Assembly (NCBI GenBank): GCA_900323505.1
Contig: OOIN01000027.1
Location: forward strand, 558,001-622,000
From: Ustilago trichophora
Taxonomy: Eukaryota; Basidiomycota; Ustilaginomycetes; Ustilaginales; Ustilaginaceae
DNA length: 64,000 nucleotides
Reading direction: 5' to 3'
Part shown: positions 26,900-36,215 of the stretch, piece after piece
How positions within the stretch are numbered: position 1 is the first letter of the stretch
Layout: every line of letters begins with the position of its first letter
Position numbers and translations under genes: made by a program
The notes under the pieces: generated by a model
The model's database searches: none
What the model saw: only the letters and a program-made list of their open reading frames with translations
Told to the model about the DNA's origin: nothing

Positions 26900-29401
26900 A
26901 TGTTGAGCGGACTCACATCACGATCACTCGCACGTCGCATTCCCCTCCTTAGAGTCTCAACACCTTCCCTCCACTCTGCAGCATACACTCGACGCACCCT
27001 CTCATACACTCCCCTCAAAATGTCGGCAGCCAACGCTCCCGGATGGTCCACCAACCCCAATCCGTACCCTCAGGCTCGCCGCGATGACAAGGCCTCGCTC
27101 ACCTACAAGTCGGCTATCCATGGATCCGTCACCGTTCCCGAGCCCTACATCTGGTTGGAGCAACCTCCCTCCCAATCCGAGGAGACCAAGGAATGGGTCC
27201 ATGCACAGGCCAAGCTCACCCAGAGCTACCTCGATGGCTGTCAGCCCGACCTTGACATCCTCAAGTCTCGCATCGAAAAGAACTTTGACTTTGCGCGTGT
27301 CTCTTGCCCTTCCCTCAAAGGCGATGGCAAGTATTACATGTCTTACAACTCGGGCCTCTCTCCACAATCGCTCATCTACAGAGCCAGCAAGCAGCAGGTA
27401 GACAGCAATGCTGGAAAGAACGAGCGCGAGCCACTCGGTGACATCTTCTTCGACTCCAACTTGCTCAGTGCAGATGGCACTGTCGCTCTCAGCTTTACCA
27501 CATTCTCCCACTCGGGCAAGTACATGGCGTACGGTATCAGCAAGAGCGGGAGCGACTGGGTCGAGATCTTTATTCGCGAAACTGCAAAGCCTTTCAAGCT
27601 GGACGATGCTCACTACAACTCGAACGGTACCATCAAGCTGTCCAAGGAAGAGCTCGCCAAGTACGTCGATGCTACCGGTGGCAAGGATCGTCTCGAAGAC
27701 AGACTGGAAAATGTCAAATTCTCTGGAGCCACTTTCACCCACGATGACAAGGGACTCTTCTACCAGACTTATCCTTCCGCCTCTGTGACCGACAAGGGTA
27801 CCGAGACGGACGCCAACAAGGATGCTCAGCTGTGGTTCCATCGCATCGGCACTTCGCAGTCCGAGGACGTGCTTGTGGTCAGCAAGGATCTCAAGGTGCC
27901 CGAGTCCATGTGGAGCACCAACGTCTCGCACGACGGCAACTTTCTCATGCTCTACAACAGCAAGGACACCGACACCAAGGAGCGAGTCTATGTGCTGCCT
28001 CTCCAGGATCAGGGTCTCGGTGCAAACAATGAGCTCAAGTGGATCCCGCTCGCCCTTTCGTTCAAGTACGTGCTCAACTACATCACCAACAAGGGCAACC
28101 GTTTCTACTTTATGACCAACAAGGATGCGCCCAACTACCGCCTCGTCTCGATCGATGTGGATCCGTCCAAGGCACAGCAGACCAGCAACGTCTGGGAGCT
28201 GACCGGCGAGGATGCTGAATTGAAGGATGTCATTGCAGAGGAGAAGGATGCCTTGCTGTCGTCCGTCCAGGTGATCGACCACAACAAGCTGCTCGTCGTC
28301 TACTCGCGCGATGTCAAAGACGAACTGTACCAGTACGAGCTCGAGTCTGGCAAGCGTGTCGAGCGTCTGCTTCCCGACTTGGTGGGCACCATTGATCAGA
28401 TTGCAGCACGGCACAAGGATGACCACGCCTTTGTCAAGTTCGGTTCGTTCGTCAACCCGGGCCAGATTGTCAGGCTGGACTGGGAGACCAATTCGGCTCC
28501 CAACGCCACAAAGGCCAAGCAGACCGCATACTACGATACGCAGGTGGAAGGCATCAAGGCGGACGACTTTGTCTCGGAGCAAGTCTTCATCACCTCGAAG
28601 GACGGTACCCGTGTGCCCATGTTTGTGACCCACCCCAAGACGGTTCAGAAGGACGGCTCTGCGCCGGCGATTCTCTACTTTTACGGGGGCTTCAACATCT
28701 CCATCACCCCTGCCTTTTCCCCTTCGATGATGTCCTGGATCTCATCTTACAACGGTGTTTTGGCGTTTGTCAACTGCCGCGGAGGCGGCGAGTACGGTGA
28801 CAAGTGGCACGAGGCAGGAACGCTGCTCAACAAGCAAAACGTCTTTGACGATGCCCTCTCTGCTGCCAAGTATCTCCACGAGTCTGGCTATGCGGCCAAG
28901 GGTAAGATCATCCTCTCCGGAGGTTCCAACGGCGGACTCGGTGTAGCAGCATGCATCAACCAGCAGCTTGCCGAGCACGGTATCGGCGCAGGCATTGCGG
29001 ATGTAGGAGTGATGGACATGCTCAAGTTCCCCACGTGGACGATTGGCAAGGCGTGGTGTGCCGACTACGGCAATCCCTCCGAGGACCCCGAGATGTTTGA
29101 CTATGTCAGGAAGTATTCGCCTCTGCACAACGTCGACGCGAACAAGGTGTATCCGACCACGGTGCTGGCATGTGCCGATCACGACGACAGGGTGGTGCCC
29201 GCTCACAGCTTCAAGCTGATGGCAGAGATGCAGCACCAGTTGGCCAACAACCCCAACCCGTTGCTGTTGAGGGTCGAGATCGATGCGGGACACGGTGCGG
29301 GTAAGAGCACGCAGAAGCGGATTCAGGAAGCGGCGGAGAAGTACAGTATCGTATGCAAGGCGTTGGGTCTCAAGATACGGGAGGAGGGGAGTCGACTCTA
29401 A
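26900..29401 (+). CDS. Prolyl oligopeptidase (S9A family)
   Basis: An 833-residue serine peptidase that cleaves after proline in short peptides. The N-terminal propeller (about 120-500) is followed by the alpha/beta-hydrolase domain. Catalytic residues are visible: Ser676 in GGSNGGLG, the Asp in the ADHDDRVVP block near 760, and His798 in DAGHGAGKS. The FYGGFNIS oxyanion-side motif is also present. Two starts are possible. The first ATG (26900) adds 40 residues rich in Arg/Ser/Leu with no acidic residue (SLARRIPLLR, then YTRRTLSYTPLK), which looks like a mitochondrial presequence. The second (27020) starts the normal cytosolic form at MSAANAPGW. Both are in frame, so dual targeting from one gene is possible. 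Confidence 0.95.
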   Translation: MLSGLTSRSLARRIPLLRVSTPSLHSAAYTRRTLSYTPLKMSAANAPGWSTNPNPYPQARRDDKASLTYKSAIHGSVTVPEPYIWLEQPPSQSEETKEWVHAQAKLTQSYLDGCQPDLDILKSRIEKNFDFARVSCPSLKGDGKYYMSYNSGLSPQSLIYRASKQQVDSNAGKNEREPLGDIFFDSNLLSADGTVALSFTTFSHSGKYMAYGISKSGSDWVEIFIRETAKPFKLDDAHYNSNGTIKLSKEELAKYVDATGGKDRLEDRLENVKFSGATFTHDDKGLFYQTYPSASVTDKGTETDANKDAQLWFHRIGTSQSEDVLVVSKDLKVPESMWSTNVSHDGNFLMLYNSKDTDTKERVYVLPLQDQGLGANNELKWIPLALSFKYVLNYITNKGNRFYFMTNKDAPNYRLVSIDVDPSKAQQTSNVWELTGEDAELKDVIAEEKDALLSSVQVIDHNKLLVVYSRDVKDELYQYELESGKRVERLLPDLVGTIDQIAARHKDDHAFVKFGSFVNPGQIVRLDWETNSAPNATKAKQTAYYDTQVEGIKADDFVSEQVFITSKDGTRVPMFVTHPKTVQKDGSAPAILYFYGGFNISITPAFSPSMMSWISSYNGVLAFVNCRGGGEYGDKWHEAGTLLNKQNVFDDALSAAKYLHESGYAAKGKIILSGGSNGGLGVAACINQQLAEHGIGAGIADVGVMDMLKFPTWTIGKAWCADYGNPSEDPEMFDYVRKYSPLHNVDANKVYPTTVLACADHDDRVVPAHSFKLMAEMQHQLANNPNPLLLRVEIDAGHGAGKSTQKRIQEAAEKYSIVCKALGLKIREEGSRL

Positions 29402-30033
29402 TCCACTGGGCGTAGGCTTATAAATTCTGAGTTATCCTTTCCATCCCATTCGGTGTGTGCTCAGCGAGGTAGACAAACAAGCTGTGTGAACTTGTTTATC
29501 GTCACTACTGCATCGAGTGCTTTCGGATGTGTGTCAAGATGGCAATCCAAAGGTCACGTCACGAGACGCGTGTCTCTATGCCTTGGGACGTGTCACGCGT
29601 CGCGTAAATTGCTTGCCATGGTTGCGGAAAAGTAGCGGCGAGACGTGATTGGATGTTTTTGCACAGATGCTTTGTTCTGAGACCTTTTGTTTTTTTTCCA
29701 TTTTGCGCAAGGGTTTGTGCACGAGCCAGGGTTTCCACAAAGCATTTCTTCCCTTTTCCCATCCGTCCATCCCTCCGCCTTTCTTCATCCATCCGTCCAT
29801 CCTTCCAAATATTCGCTCGCTCTTTCATTCAAAGCTTAGTTTGGGAACACTTAGCTTCATCAATCTTTTTGCTTGGTTTTTCGAAACGCTGATCTTGTCC
29901 TCGGTTTCCCGAACGCTGGCTTGTTTAGGCTCGTCACTCTTCTAAAACAACTCCTCCTTGGTCATTTCCTGAAAGCACATCTCTTCGACACACAGATCAA
30001 AACCTCAACGATACCATCCGATACATTGCAATC
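29402..30033. other. Spacer upstream of SRA gene
   Basis: This 632-bp spacer includes a pyrimidine-rich stretch with CCATCCGT-type repeats at about 29758-29808. No coding sequence is supported. Confidence 0.5.
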
Positions 30034-31734
30034 ATGGTCCGCGAAGACGACCTCGATTACGAACAGCAACGCGAGGCGAATATTCGAGCCAATCAAGAGC
30101 TGCTCTCTTCTCTCGGAATCGCACCCGTCACTAACAAAGCTGCTACTCGTTCCAGCGATGCTGGTGTCAAGCCCCATCGGTGGGCTACAGTTGCTGCTGG
30201 GGAAGGGGTGGGGCTGAAGCGTCAAACGCGAAACTCTGCGCGCCCAAGTGAGACGACACAGCAGCATATTGAAAAGGATACGGATAAAGACACCGACGAG
30301 GCTGCAGATGGAGAAGGCGGAGATGGAGATTACGAAGCGCAAAGAGCGGCCAACATTCGAGCCAACTTGGAGCTTATGATGTCTCTCGGGCTATATCAGA
30401 CTTCTTCGACGTTGAATCCGAAACCTGCTGCGTCCAAGGCTGGATCAAAGGTCAAAACGAATTCCTCGTCTACTTCATCTTCCAGTCGTACAGCAGCTGT
30501 AGAGAGACCGAAAAGGATCACGAGAAGTGTTTCACGAACGCTCGATTCACCACGTAAAACGTCCAACAGCCGGATGAAGCGTACGTTTAGTGACGATTTC
30601 ATCCATCCTTCTTCCAAGCATTCGCGTCGTAATTCCTACACGCCATCCGAAGAAGTGGATTCCGACTCTGATGAATACACGAGCTCGTATCGTGCCAGAA
30701 GAGCAAATCCTTTCGCAAGACGTTGTCTCAATCCTTCCTCTCGCAACTACCGTTCTGCTTTGGAACTTCAACGAAGCTCAGAACGTCTGGGAGTGCGTGT
30801 ATACGACCCGAAACGATTTGGATCCATCCCTGGTATTCCCATTGGTACGTGGTGGGAAAAACGCATTCACTGCAGTACAGATTCCATCCATGCCCCCACC
30901 GTAGCTGGCATCTCCGGAGATGCTTCGCTCGGTTGTTGGAGCATCTGTCTCTCCGGAGGCTATGAAGACGATATTGACTCTGGGGAATTTTTCACCTATA
31001 CCGGTAGTGGTGGCAGAGACCTCAAGGGTACAAAGCAGAATCCGAAGAATCTTAGGACCGCTCCTCAGTCCAAAGATCAGAGTTGGGATGGTAAGAATGC
31101 AGCTTTGAAGAAGAGCGTGGAGACCGGAAAACCAGTCAGAGTCGTTAGAGGTTACAAGGGCGCGAATGAGTTCTGTCCCAAAGAAGGATATGTTTATAGT
31201 GGACTGTACAGGGTCAAAGAGGCTTGGATGGAGAAGGGTGCGAGCGGGTTTATGGTCTGTAGGTTCAAGTTCGAAAGATTGGCGGGTCAGGATGCTTTGC
31301 CTACTTTTGATCATACTGTTGAAGAGGATGAGGTTGAAGAGGAAGAAGAAGGTGGGGAAGAAGCAAACGAGCAAGAGGATGGAGAGGAGGATGAAATTCG
31401 GCAAGTAACCCAGAGGGAAATTCGACTTTTGAATCGAACCAAATCTACCCCTCCCAAAGCCGATACTATCGACCTTACTTCTCCATCTCCTCCACCCTCC
31501 GATCCACTCCCCAAACCCACCTCACCACATCCTCAAGAACCCTTCGACCGCTCCGCATACCTCATCATCCCCTCCTCCTCCTCCTGTTCCTCCTCAGACG
31601 AAGACGAAGAAGTCCAAATGCAACTCGAACTGCACCCCTCTCCATCAGTCGAAAGCCTCGCCAAATCCGTCGCTGCAGAACAATCCTGGCGTCCCATACT
31701 ATCGCGCTCTCGTCTGATGAAAAGATCCTACTAA
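30034..31734 (+). CDS. SRA (YDG) domain protein, UHRF1-like methyl-DNA reader fold
   Basis: A 566-residue protein. The N-terminus has two copies of a motif, DYEQQREANIRANQELLSSL near residues 8-27 and DYEAQRAANIRANLELMMSL near 99-118. A basic Ser/Arg-rich linker follows, then an SRA domain (about 259-425). SRA hallmarks include FGSIPGIPIGTWW, SGGYEDDIDSGEFFTYTGSG, GRDLKGTK, KPVRVVRGYKG and YVYSGLYRVKEAWMEKG. The C-terminus is acidic (Glu/Asp run near 430-450) and Ser/Pro-rich. There is no RING, PHD, tudor or SET domain, unlike UHRF1 or plant SUVH proteins. SRA domains bind methylated or hemimethylated cytosine by base flipping. Whether this one does is unknown, since the finger equivalent to NKR differs (TKQ). 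Confidence 0.9.
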   Translation: MVREDDLDYEQQREANIRANQELLSSLGIAPVTNKAATRSSDAGVKPHRWATVAAGEGVGLKRQTRNSARPSETTQQHIEKDTDKDTDEAADGEGGDGDYEAQRAANIRANLELMMSLGLYQTSSTLNPKPAASKAGSKVKTNSSSTSSSSRTAAVERPKRITRSVSRTLDSPRKTSNSRMKRTFSDDFIHPSSKHSRRNSYTPSEEVDSDSDEYTSSYRARRANPFARRCLNPSSRNYRSALELQRSSERLGVRVYDPKRFGSIPGIPIGTWWEKRIHCSTDSIHAPTVAGISGDASLGCWSICLSGGYEDDIDSGEFFTYTGSGGRDLKGTKQNPKNLRTAPQSKDQSWDGKNAALKKSVETGKPVRVVRGYKGANEFCPKEGYVYSGLYRVKEAWMEKGASGFMVCRFKFERLAGQDALPTFDHTVEEDEVEEEEEGGEEANEQEDGEEDEIRQVTQREIRLLNRTKSTPPKADTIDLTSPSPPPSDPLPKPTSPHPQEPFDRSAYLIIPSSSSCSSSDEDEEVQMQLELHPSPSVESLAKSVAAEQSWRPILSRSRLMKRSY

Positions 31735-31829
31735 CTTTCTCCATCCTAGAGCAATGCATCTCTCCTCACCTCTGACTTGAAAAAATTGTACCGAATGTGA
31801 AATACTATGAGGTGGAATCAATGTCGTGT

Positions 31830-34601
31830 TCAGCTTGTGGCTTGGGGAAAGGGTTCAGATTCGGGTTTGGTGTCGGATTGGGAGGGGTTGGAGGTGGTGT
31901 TGGATGGGGGGTTTTCAGTATGAGGTTGTTCGTTGGAGATGCTGTTGAGGGTGGGTCTGGGGGGGTGATCGTTGGGCGTTTCTGCGGCTGGATATGCATC
32001 CTTTGCTGCTGGGAGGGTGGAAGCGTCAGCGTCAGGGATGATGGTGTGGGGTGTGATGGAGGATTCGATCTTGGTGTCGGTATCGATGGTGATGGTCTCT
32101 GATTCTGCGACCGGTGCGACTTGCTGCGTTGCTTCCTGCCCGGTTGCAGCACTAGCAGCGGCAGGAGAAGGAGGTTGTGCACCGCCTTCAGAAGTCGACA
32201 CGTTAGACTGGTTCCTCGACATTTCTGCCTGCTGTTGCTGCTGTCCACCACCCTCCTCCTCCTGCTGACCACTCGGCAACACCTGCACGCCAGTCTGCCG
32301 TCCCAACAATTCGGTATATCCAATCCATTCCTCCACCATCTCCTCCTGTCTCCTGATCATATCACCCAACCATTCGCCTACGACCTTCTTAAAGTCGAGC
32401 ACCCTTTCCAAATCCAACCTCTCCATTTCATCCTTACACCTCCCCGAAACCGTCTCGAACAGTCTCTGTGCATCCAACGCCTTTGTCTCTGCCTCTGTCA
32501 CCTCTGCCAACAGACTCTGAAACTGTGCACCCGCGGAAGACGGATTGGCCGCTTTGTACTTATCGAACCTCGACCTCGTCTTTCGCAGCTCGTCGGCACA
32601 CCGGGCAGATTTGGCCCACACTTCGGTCCGAACTTTAAACGCCTTTCGAACAGAACCCACCACCCGCTCGTATTCGTACATCGTAGTCCCAAGTTGACGA
32701 ACATCGGCTTCCGCTTGCAGATCTTCCAACTCCATCGCTCTTCGCTTGACTTCGGCTAGACCGGCGAAACAGGTGCTGAGAGATCGGCTCAGACTCGAGC
32801 CAGAGAGCGTGGTGAGGACCTGGGAGAGATCGTGGGTGGATTGCACCATGTGCTTGCGCTGGTTGCTGAGCGCGGAAATGGATTTGACCATGCCTTTGAG
32901 CGCATTCTCGAGCGAATCGAGGTAGATCTTTTGCTCGTTGAACCATTCATCGTTTTCCTCAAAGCTGTAGGCTGACAGTGCGCCGGATGAGAGCGACGAG
33001 GTTGAGGGGACTACGCTGCCCAACAGTGCACTGCCCCAGGATTTGTACGTCTTTTGTTCCGGCGTAACGATGGGTCCTTTGACAGCGTCACGCTGCTTGA
33101 CGTCGGCTGCAAAGTTGTCCGACTCCAAAAACAGCCGAAAATCGTCATCCTGCTGCAAAAGCGGATGGTTGGCAATCTTGTTGATACACGTTTCGAGACC
33201 TATCCTCCTCGCCTCGACCAGCTCGGCTGCAAATCGACCGATCGAGACCTTTTCGGGTACGGGAGGCACGATGATTCCAGGATTGTTCTGGACCAGGGCG
33301 GCGTGGAGCCAGCGGAAGTCTCGATATCGTCGCAGCGAGGAGAATTGCGAAGAGCGGAACGAGGGACAATCGGTATGGGTGCGGACGGTGTAGACAATGT
33401 GGGCAGTCATAGGGTCGCCGATGCGCTGGGGATCGCCGACTTTGATGGTGAAGTTCCAGTTGCGGCGGTGGAGTCGTTCATAGGCTTGGCGATCGCGCGC
33501 GTCTTGGAGTTGGTCGAAGGATGGTCGGTGATACAGGCGGGGTTGCTGCGTGGTAGATGGTGGAGCGGCGGTAGGCGTGGTTGTGGGATAGTTGTCGGTG
33601 ATGTTGCGTTCTGCTTCGGCAGAAATGCGAGATGGCGCAGAAGATCCAAGAGACGCAACCGAAGTAGTCAGGTTGGCGGCCCCATCTGCAGACACGCGAC
33701 CGGCTGGCGTTGGCGATCCAGCCGTCTCTACAGGAAACGCAACCTGGTTATTTCTGGGCGAAGGTTGACCATAGCCATCCTCATCCGAATCATCCTTGGC
33801 ATGACGCACCGCTGTATCGAGATGTGCTGGACCCGTGAGACTCGACTTGCGAGCCGCACCTCCAAACATGGTGCTTTCATCGGTCAGCGAAGTCAAGCGT
33901 GCAGCGCTGCTGGCACTGAGAGATCGTTGGGGGAGCGTTGAGCCGAGACGCTGCCTCTCGCGAGCGGCGGCAAGGTTGAGTGGGCTTTCCTCGACGACGG
34001 AGCCCGTGGGTGTTGCGTCTGTAGCTAGGATTTCGACGGCAGGATGCTGAGGTGGAGCATTGGAAGCGTCTTTGGAGAGAGGTGGGGTGTCGGGGCGATG
34101 ACCGCTCTTGATGGAGGAGGGTGGATGCGAGCTGGTGGGAGAAGGTAGGCCAGAGGTGGCGGGTGGGGTTGGTCGCGCTTTGAGAGAGTTGAAGGATGGA
34201 TGTGGCGAGCCGGGTTCACGGTCGGTGCTTGCTTCGCCTGCTTCACTGGAAGGAGGAGCTGCCTCGGTGAAAGCTTCCGAGGCTGTAGACTCTGCTGGCT
34301 TGTCGTCGCTACCATTTGCCAGGGCGAGTTGCTTCTCGGCCTGCTCCTCCTCGGCCTTCTTTCTGCTTTCCGCCTCTTCCGCCTCCTTCTGCTTGCGCGC
34401 TTGTTCTTCTGCTTGGCGCTGAGCTTGAGCTTGTGCTTCGGCGTGCTCTGCTGCTATTCTCTTTTCTTCTTCGAGTTGACGTTGTCGCTCCGCTTCCTGC
34501 TCAGCTTGACGTTTCTTGCGCTCCTCTTCTTCTTCGTTTCGCCGTCTCTCTTCTGCTTCGGCGGCTAGGCGAGCTTCCTCTTCGAGCTTGATCTTGTGCA
34601 T
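31830..34601 (-). CDS. VPS5: VPS5/SNX1-type PX-BAR sorting nexin (retromer)
   Basis: A 923-residue product if started at the ATG at 34601. Residues 1-95 are a highly charged Glu/Arg/Lys/Gln coiled coil, followed by a long disordered Ser/Pro/Thr region. A PX domain (about 375-500) shows FSSLRRYRDFRWLHAAL, the IVPPVPEK phosphoinositide loop, VEARRIGLETCINKI and FRLFLESDNF. A BAR domain (about 545-775) follows, with WFNEQKIYLDSLENALKG near its start, and the tail is Gln/Glu/Pro-rich. The family dimerises on endosomes as the membrane-bending half of retromer. The bases before this ATG form a good splice acceptor in phase with a donor in the upstream MAT2B-like gene, so this may be the downstream part of a larger transcript. 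Confidence 0.88.
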   Translation of the reverse strand: MHKIKLEEEARLAAEAEERRRNEEEEERKKRQAEQEAERQRQLEEEKRIAAEHAEAQAQAQRQAEEQARKQKEAEEAESRKKAEEEQAEKQLALANGSDDKPAESTASEAFTEAAPPSSEAGEASTDREPGSPHPSFNSLKARPTPPATSGLPSPTSSHPPSSIKSGHRPDTPPLSKDASNAPPQHPAVEILATDATPTGSVVEESPLNLAAARERQRLGSTLPQRSLSASSAARLTSLTDESTMFGGAARKSSLTGPAHLDTAVRHAKDDSDEDGYGQPSPRNNQVAFPVETAGSPTPAGRVSADGAANLTTSVASLGSSAPSRISAEAERNITDNYPTTTPTAAPPSTTQQPRLYHRPSFDQLQDARDRQAYERLHRRNWNFTIKVGDPQRIGDPMTAHIVYTVRTHTDCPSFRSSQFSSLRRYRDFRWLHAALVQNNPGIIVPPVPEKVSIGRFAAELVEARRIGLETCINKIANHPLLQQDDDFRLFLESDNFAADVKQRDAVKGPIVTPEQKTYKSWGSALLGSVVPSTSSLSSGALSAYSFEENDEWFNEQKIYLDSLENALKGMVKSISALSNQRKHMVQSTHDLSQVLTTLSGSSLSRSLSTCFAGLAEVKRRAMELEDLQAEADVRQLGTTMYEYERVVGSVRKAFKVRTEVWAKSARCADELRKTRSRFDKYKAANPSSAGAQFQSLLAEVTEAETKALDAQRLFETVSGRCKDEMERLDLERVLDFKKVVGEWLGDMIRRQEEMVEEWIGYTELLGRQTGVQVLPSGQQEEEGGGQQQQQAEMSRNQSNVSTSEGGAQPPSPAAASAATGQEATQQVAPVAESETITIDTDTKIESSITPHTIIPDADASTLPAAKDAYPAAETPNDHPPRPTLNSISNEQPHTENPPSNTTSNPSQSDTKPESEPFPQATS

Positions 34602-34752
34602 CTGTGAGACCGAATTGAAAACAGAACGCAGAGAAGGAGACGCAGGGGAGATGCACAGGTCAGCTAGGGTTCAAATCTTGGCATTTCTGTAGCTAGTCTG
34701 TACATGCGCGTGGATAGGAGAGGCGTTAGAGCGTCTGGCGCTGTTTACGTAC
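34602..34752 (-). other. Candidate 151-bp intron joining MAT2B-like and VPS5-like frames
   Basis: The minus strand has GTACGT starting at 34752, directly after the codon for Glu in PYLAE, and a CACAG ending at 34602 directly before the ATG at 34601. Both junctions are phase 0. A CTGAC branch-point-like sequence lies about 50 bases upstream of the acceptor. Retention gives the short MAT2B-like end with a stop at 34726; removal would fuse the two frames. Confidence 0.4.
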
Positions 34753-35682
34753 CTCTGCGAGATAAGGCTTCCACCAATCCTCAAACGAGGTGTACTCGAT
34801 TGGTACGCCGTACTGCTCCAGCACCGAGGTGTCGAGCTTGCAATGCCTTGGACGAGCGGTGGCAGCCATGGGATCGACGTCGTATTCCGGATCGAGCAAA
34901 TCGGTGCGCGTCTGAAAGCCGACCGAGTTGGCGATTCTGCTGAGTACCATGCACATGTCGTACTTTGTCATGGCTTCCTTTGCGCTGAAGTGGGTGATGG
35001 GAGGGACGGGGTTGGAAGTGTCGCTGTGGACGGTGGCGAGTCTGAGGATGGCAGTGGCGACATCGACGACGTTGGTCGGGTATCGGACTGCGTAGGCGTC
35101 GCATTTTTTGGGCGATGTTGAGCCGGGAGGCGGCTGGATGGCGTTGAGCAAGACATTGACGGCGGATTCGTGGTTGGTGATGGTCTTGCCGTACAATACG
35201 GGCACACGAAGGTTGGTAAAGTGGCCCGGCTTTGCGTGATCTGCTACGGCTCGCTCTCCTTGAAGCTTGCTGACACCATATGCATTGAGGGGATTGGGAG
35301 CATCGTCGACCTTGTACGGCGGTTTGGAACCATCAAAGACGTAGTCGGTCGAGATGTTGATGAGCAACGGCACCTTGTCGAGTTTAGAGGCGAGGGTGGC
35401 GAGGGTGGCGGGTGCATCTACGTTGATGGCCTGAGATGCTGCTGGATCGTTTTCGACAATGTCAGGACGACGTTCGGCTGCTGTGTGGATGATGACGTCG
35501 GGTTGAAAGTCTCGCAAACAAGCCTCGACGGCGGCTGGATCGGTGAGGTCGAGCTTGACGAGCTGCTTGGAAGGATCGGAGCGGGTGAAGGCGAGGGCCT
35601 TGGTGTCAAACCCCTTTTCGATGCACTGTTGGTGGACAGCACGGCCAAGCAAGCCGGATGCACCGGTGATGAGCACCTTCAT
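34726..35682 (-). CDS. MAT2B-like NAD(P)-binding protein (RmlD superfamily)
   Basis: A 318-residue Rossmann protein from the ATG at 35682. It resembles the regulatory beta subunit of methionine adenosyltransferase and dTDP-4-dehydrorhamnose reductases. The dinucleotide motif is GASGLLGRA at 7-15. HTAAERRPDIVEND is the characteristic MAT2B segment, STDYVFDG follows, and YGVSK provides the YxxxK pair of the extended SDR fold. The C-terminus has EDWWKPYLAE. Six residues after that the frame stops, but the final codons overlap a consensus splice donor (see the intron entry). It probably binds NADP(H) and modulates S-adenosylmethionine synthesis; a sugar reductase role cannot be excluded. Confidence 0.88.
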   Translation of the reverse strand: MKVLITGASGLLGRAVHQQCIEKGFDTKALAFTRSDPSKQLVKLDLTDPAAVEACLRDFQPDVIIHTAAERRPDIVENDPAASQAINVDAPATLATLASKLDKVPLLINISTDYVFDGSKPPYKVDDAPNPLNAYGVSKLQGERAVADHAKPGHFTNLRVPVLYGKTITNHESAVNVLLNAIQPPPGSTSPKKCDAYAVRYPTNVVDVATAILRLATVHSDTSNPVPPITHFSAKEAMTKYDMCMVLSRIANSVGFQTRTDLLDPEYDVDPMAATARPRHCKLDTSVLEQYGVPIEYTSFEDWWKPYLAEVRKQRQTL

Positions 35683-35980
35683 TGTCGAAGATGGTGGTGG
35701 CGATCCGCTAGGCCAAGAGATGGGCTCTGGGCTGTATTCACCAACACGATTCGACGGAAGCTTTAATCTGTCACAGTTGAGATGAAAGTGATGGTCGGAA
35801 GGTGATGCGATGTGATGCGATGCGATGAAATGGTGGAGAGTGTGATTGTGACAAAGTGTGATGTCTCAGGGTTGCACCATTCACTCATTGTGATTCGCAT
35901 TCAAATGGCTATCCGTGCACCCAACACACAAACACAGCTCCCAGAGCGGCTCACAGCCCGATGTCTTATTAATAATAATA

Positions 35981-36019
<39 letters not shown>

Positions 36020-36215
36020 ATCAGCGTGGGCGACAAGCAGAGAAGACGCAGCCCAACCCTGCCAAATCCAATTCAGCTCAGCTCAGCAGAGACACTCACC
36101 AAGAACAACCCAAAAGAGAACGTGCTCCCTCGGACCCTTCCTCTCCTCCCCATTACTCTTCACTGACAATACAACATAGACCGAGTCTCCGGGATACACA
36201 TTACACATAGACGCA
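35683..36215. other. Shared upstream region of MAT2B-like and HAD genes
   Basis: This 533-bp divergent spacer contains a run of 36 A at 35983-36018 preceded by ATA repeats, about 200 bp before the HAD gene start. Confidence 0.6.
35983..36018. repeat. 36-base poly-A tract
   Basis: An uninterrupted A run follows TAATAATAATAATA. Poly(dA:dT) tracts exclude nucleosomes in fungal promoters. An origin from a retroposed poly-A tail is possible, but no adjoining element is seen. Confidence 0.85.

Noticed and set aside
27002..28633. 543-codon antisense open frame
   Set aside because: It lies wholly opposite the prolyl oligopeptidase coding sequence and is a shadow produced by its codon bias.
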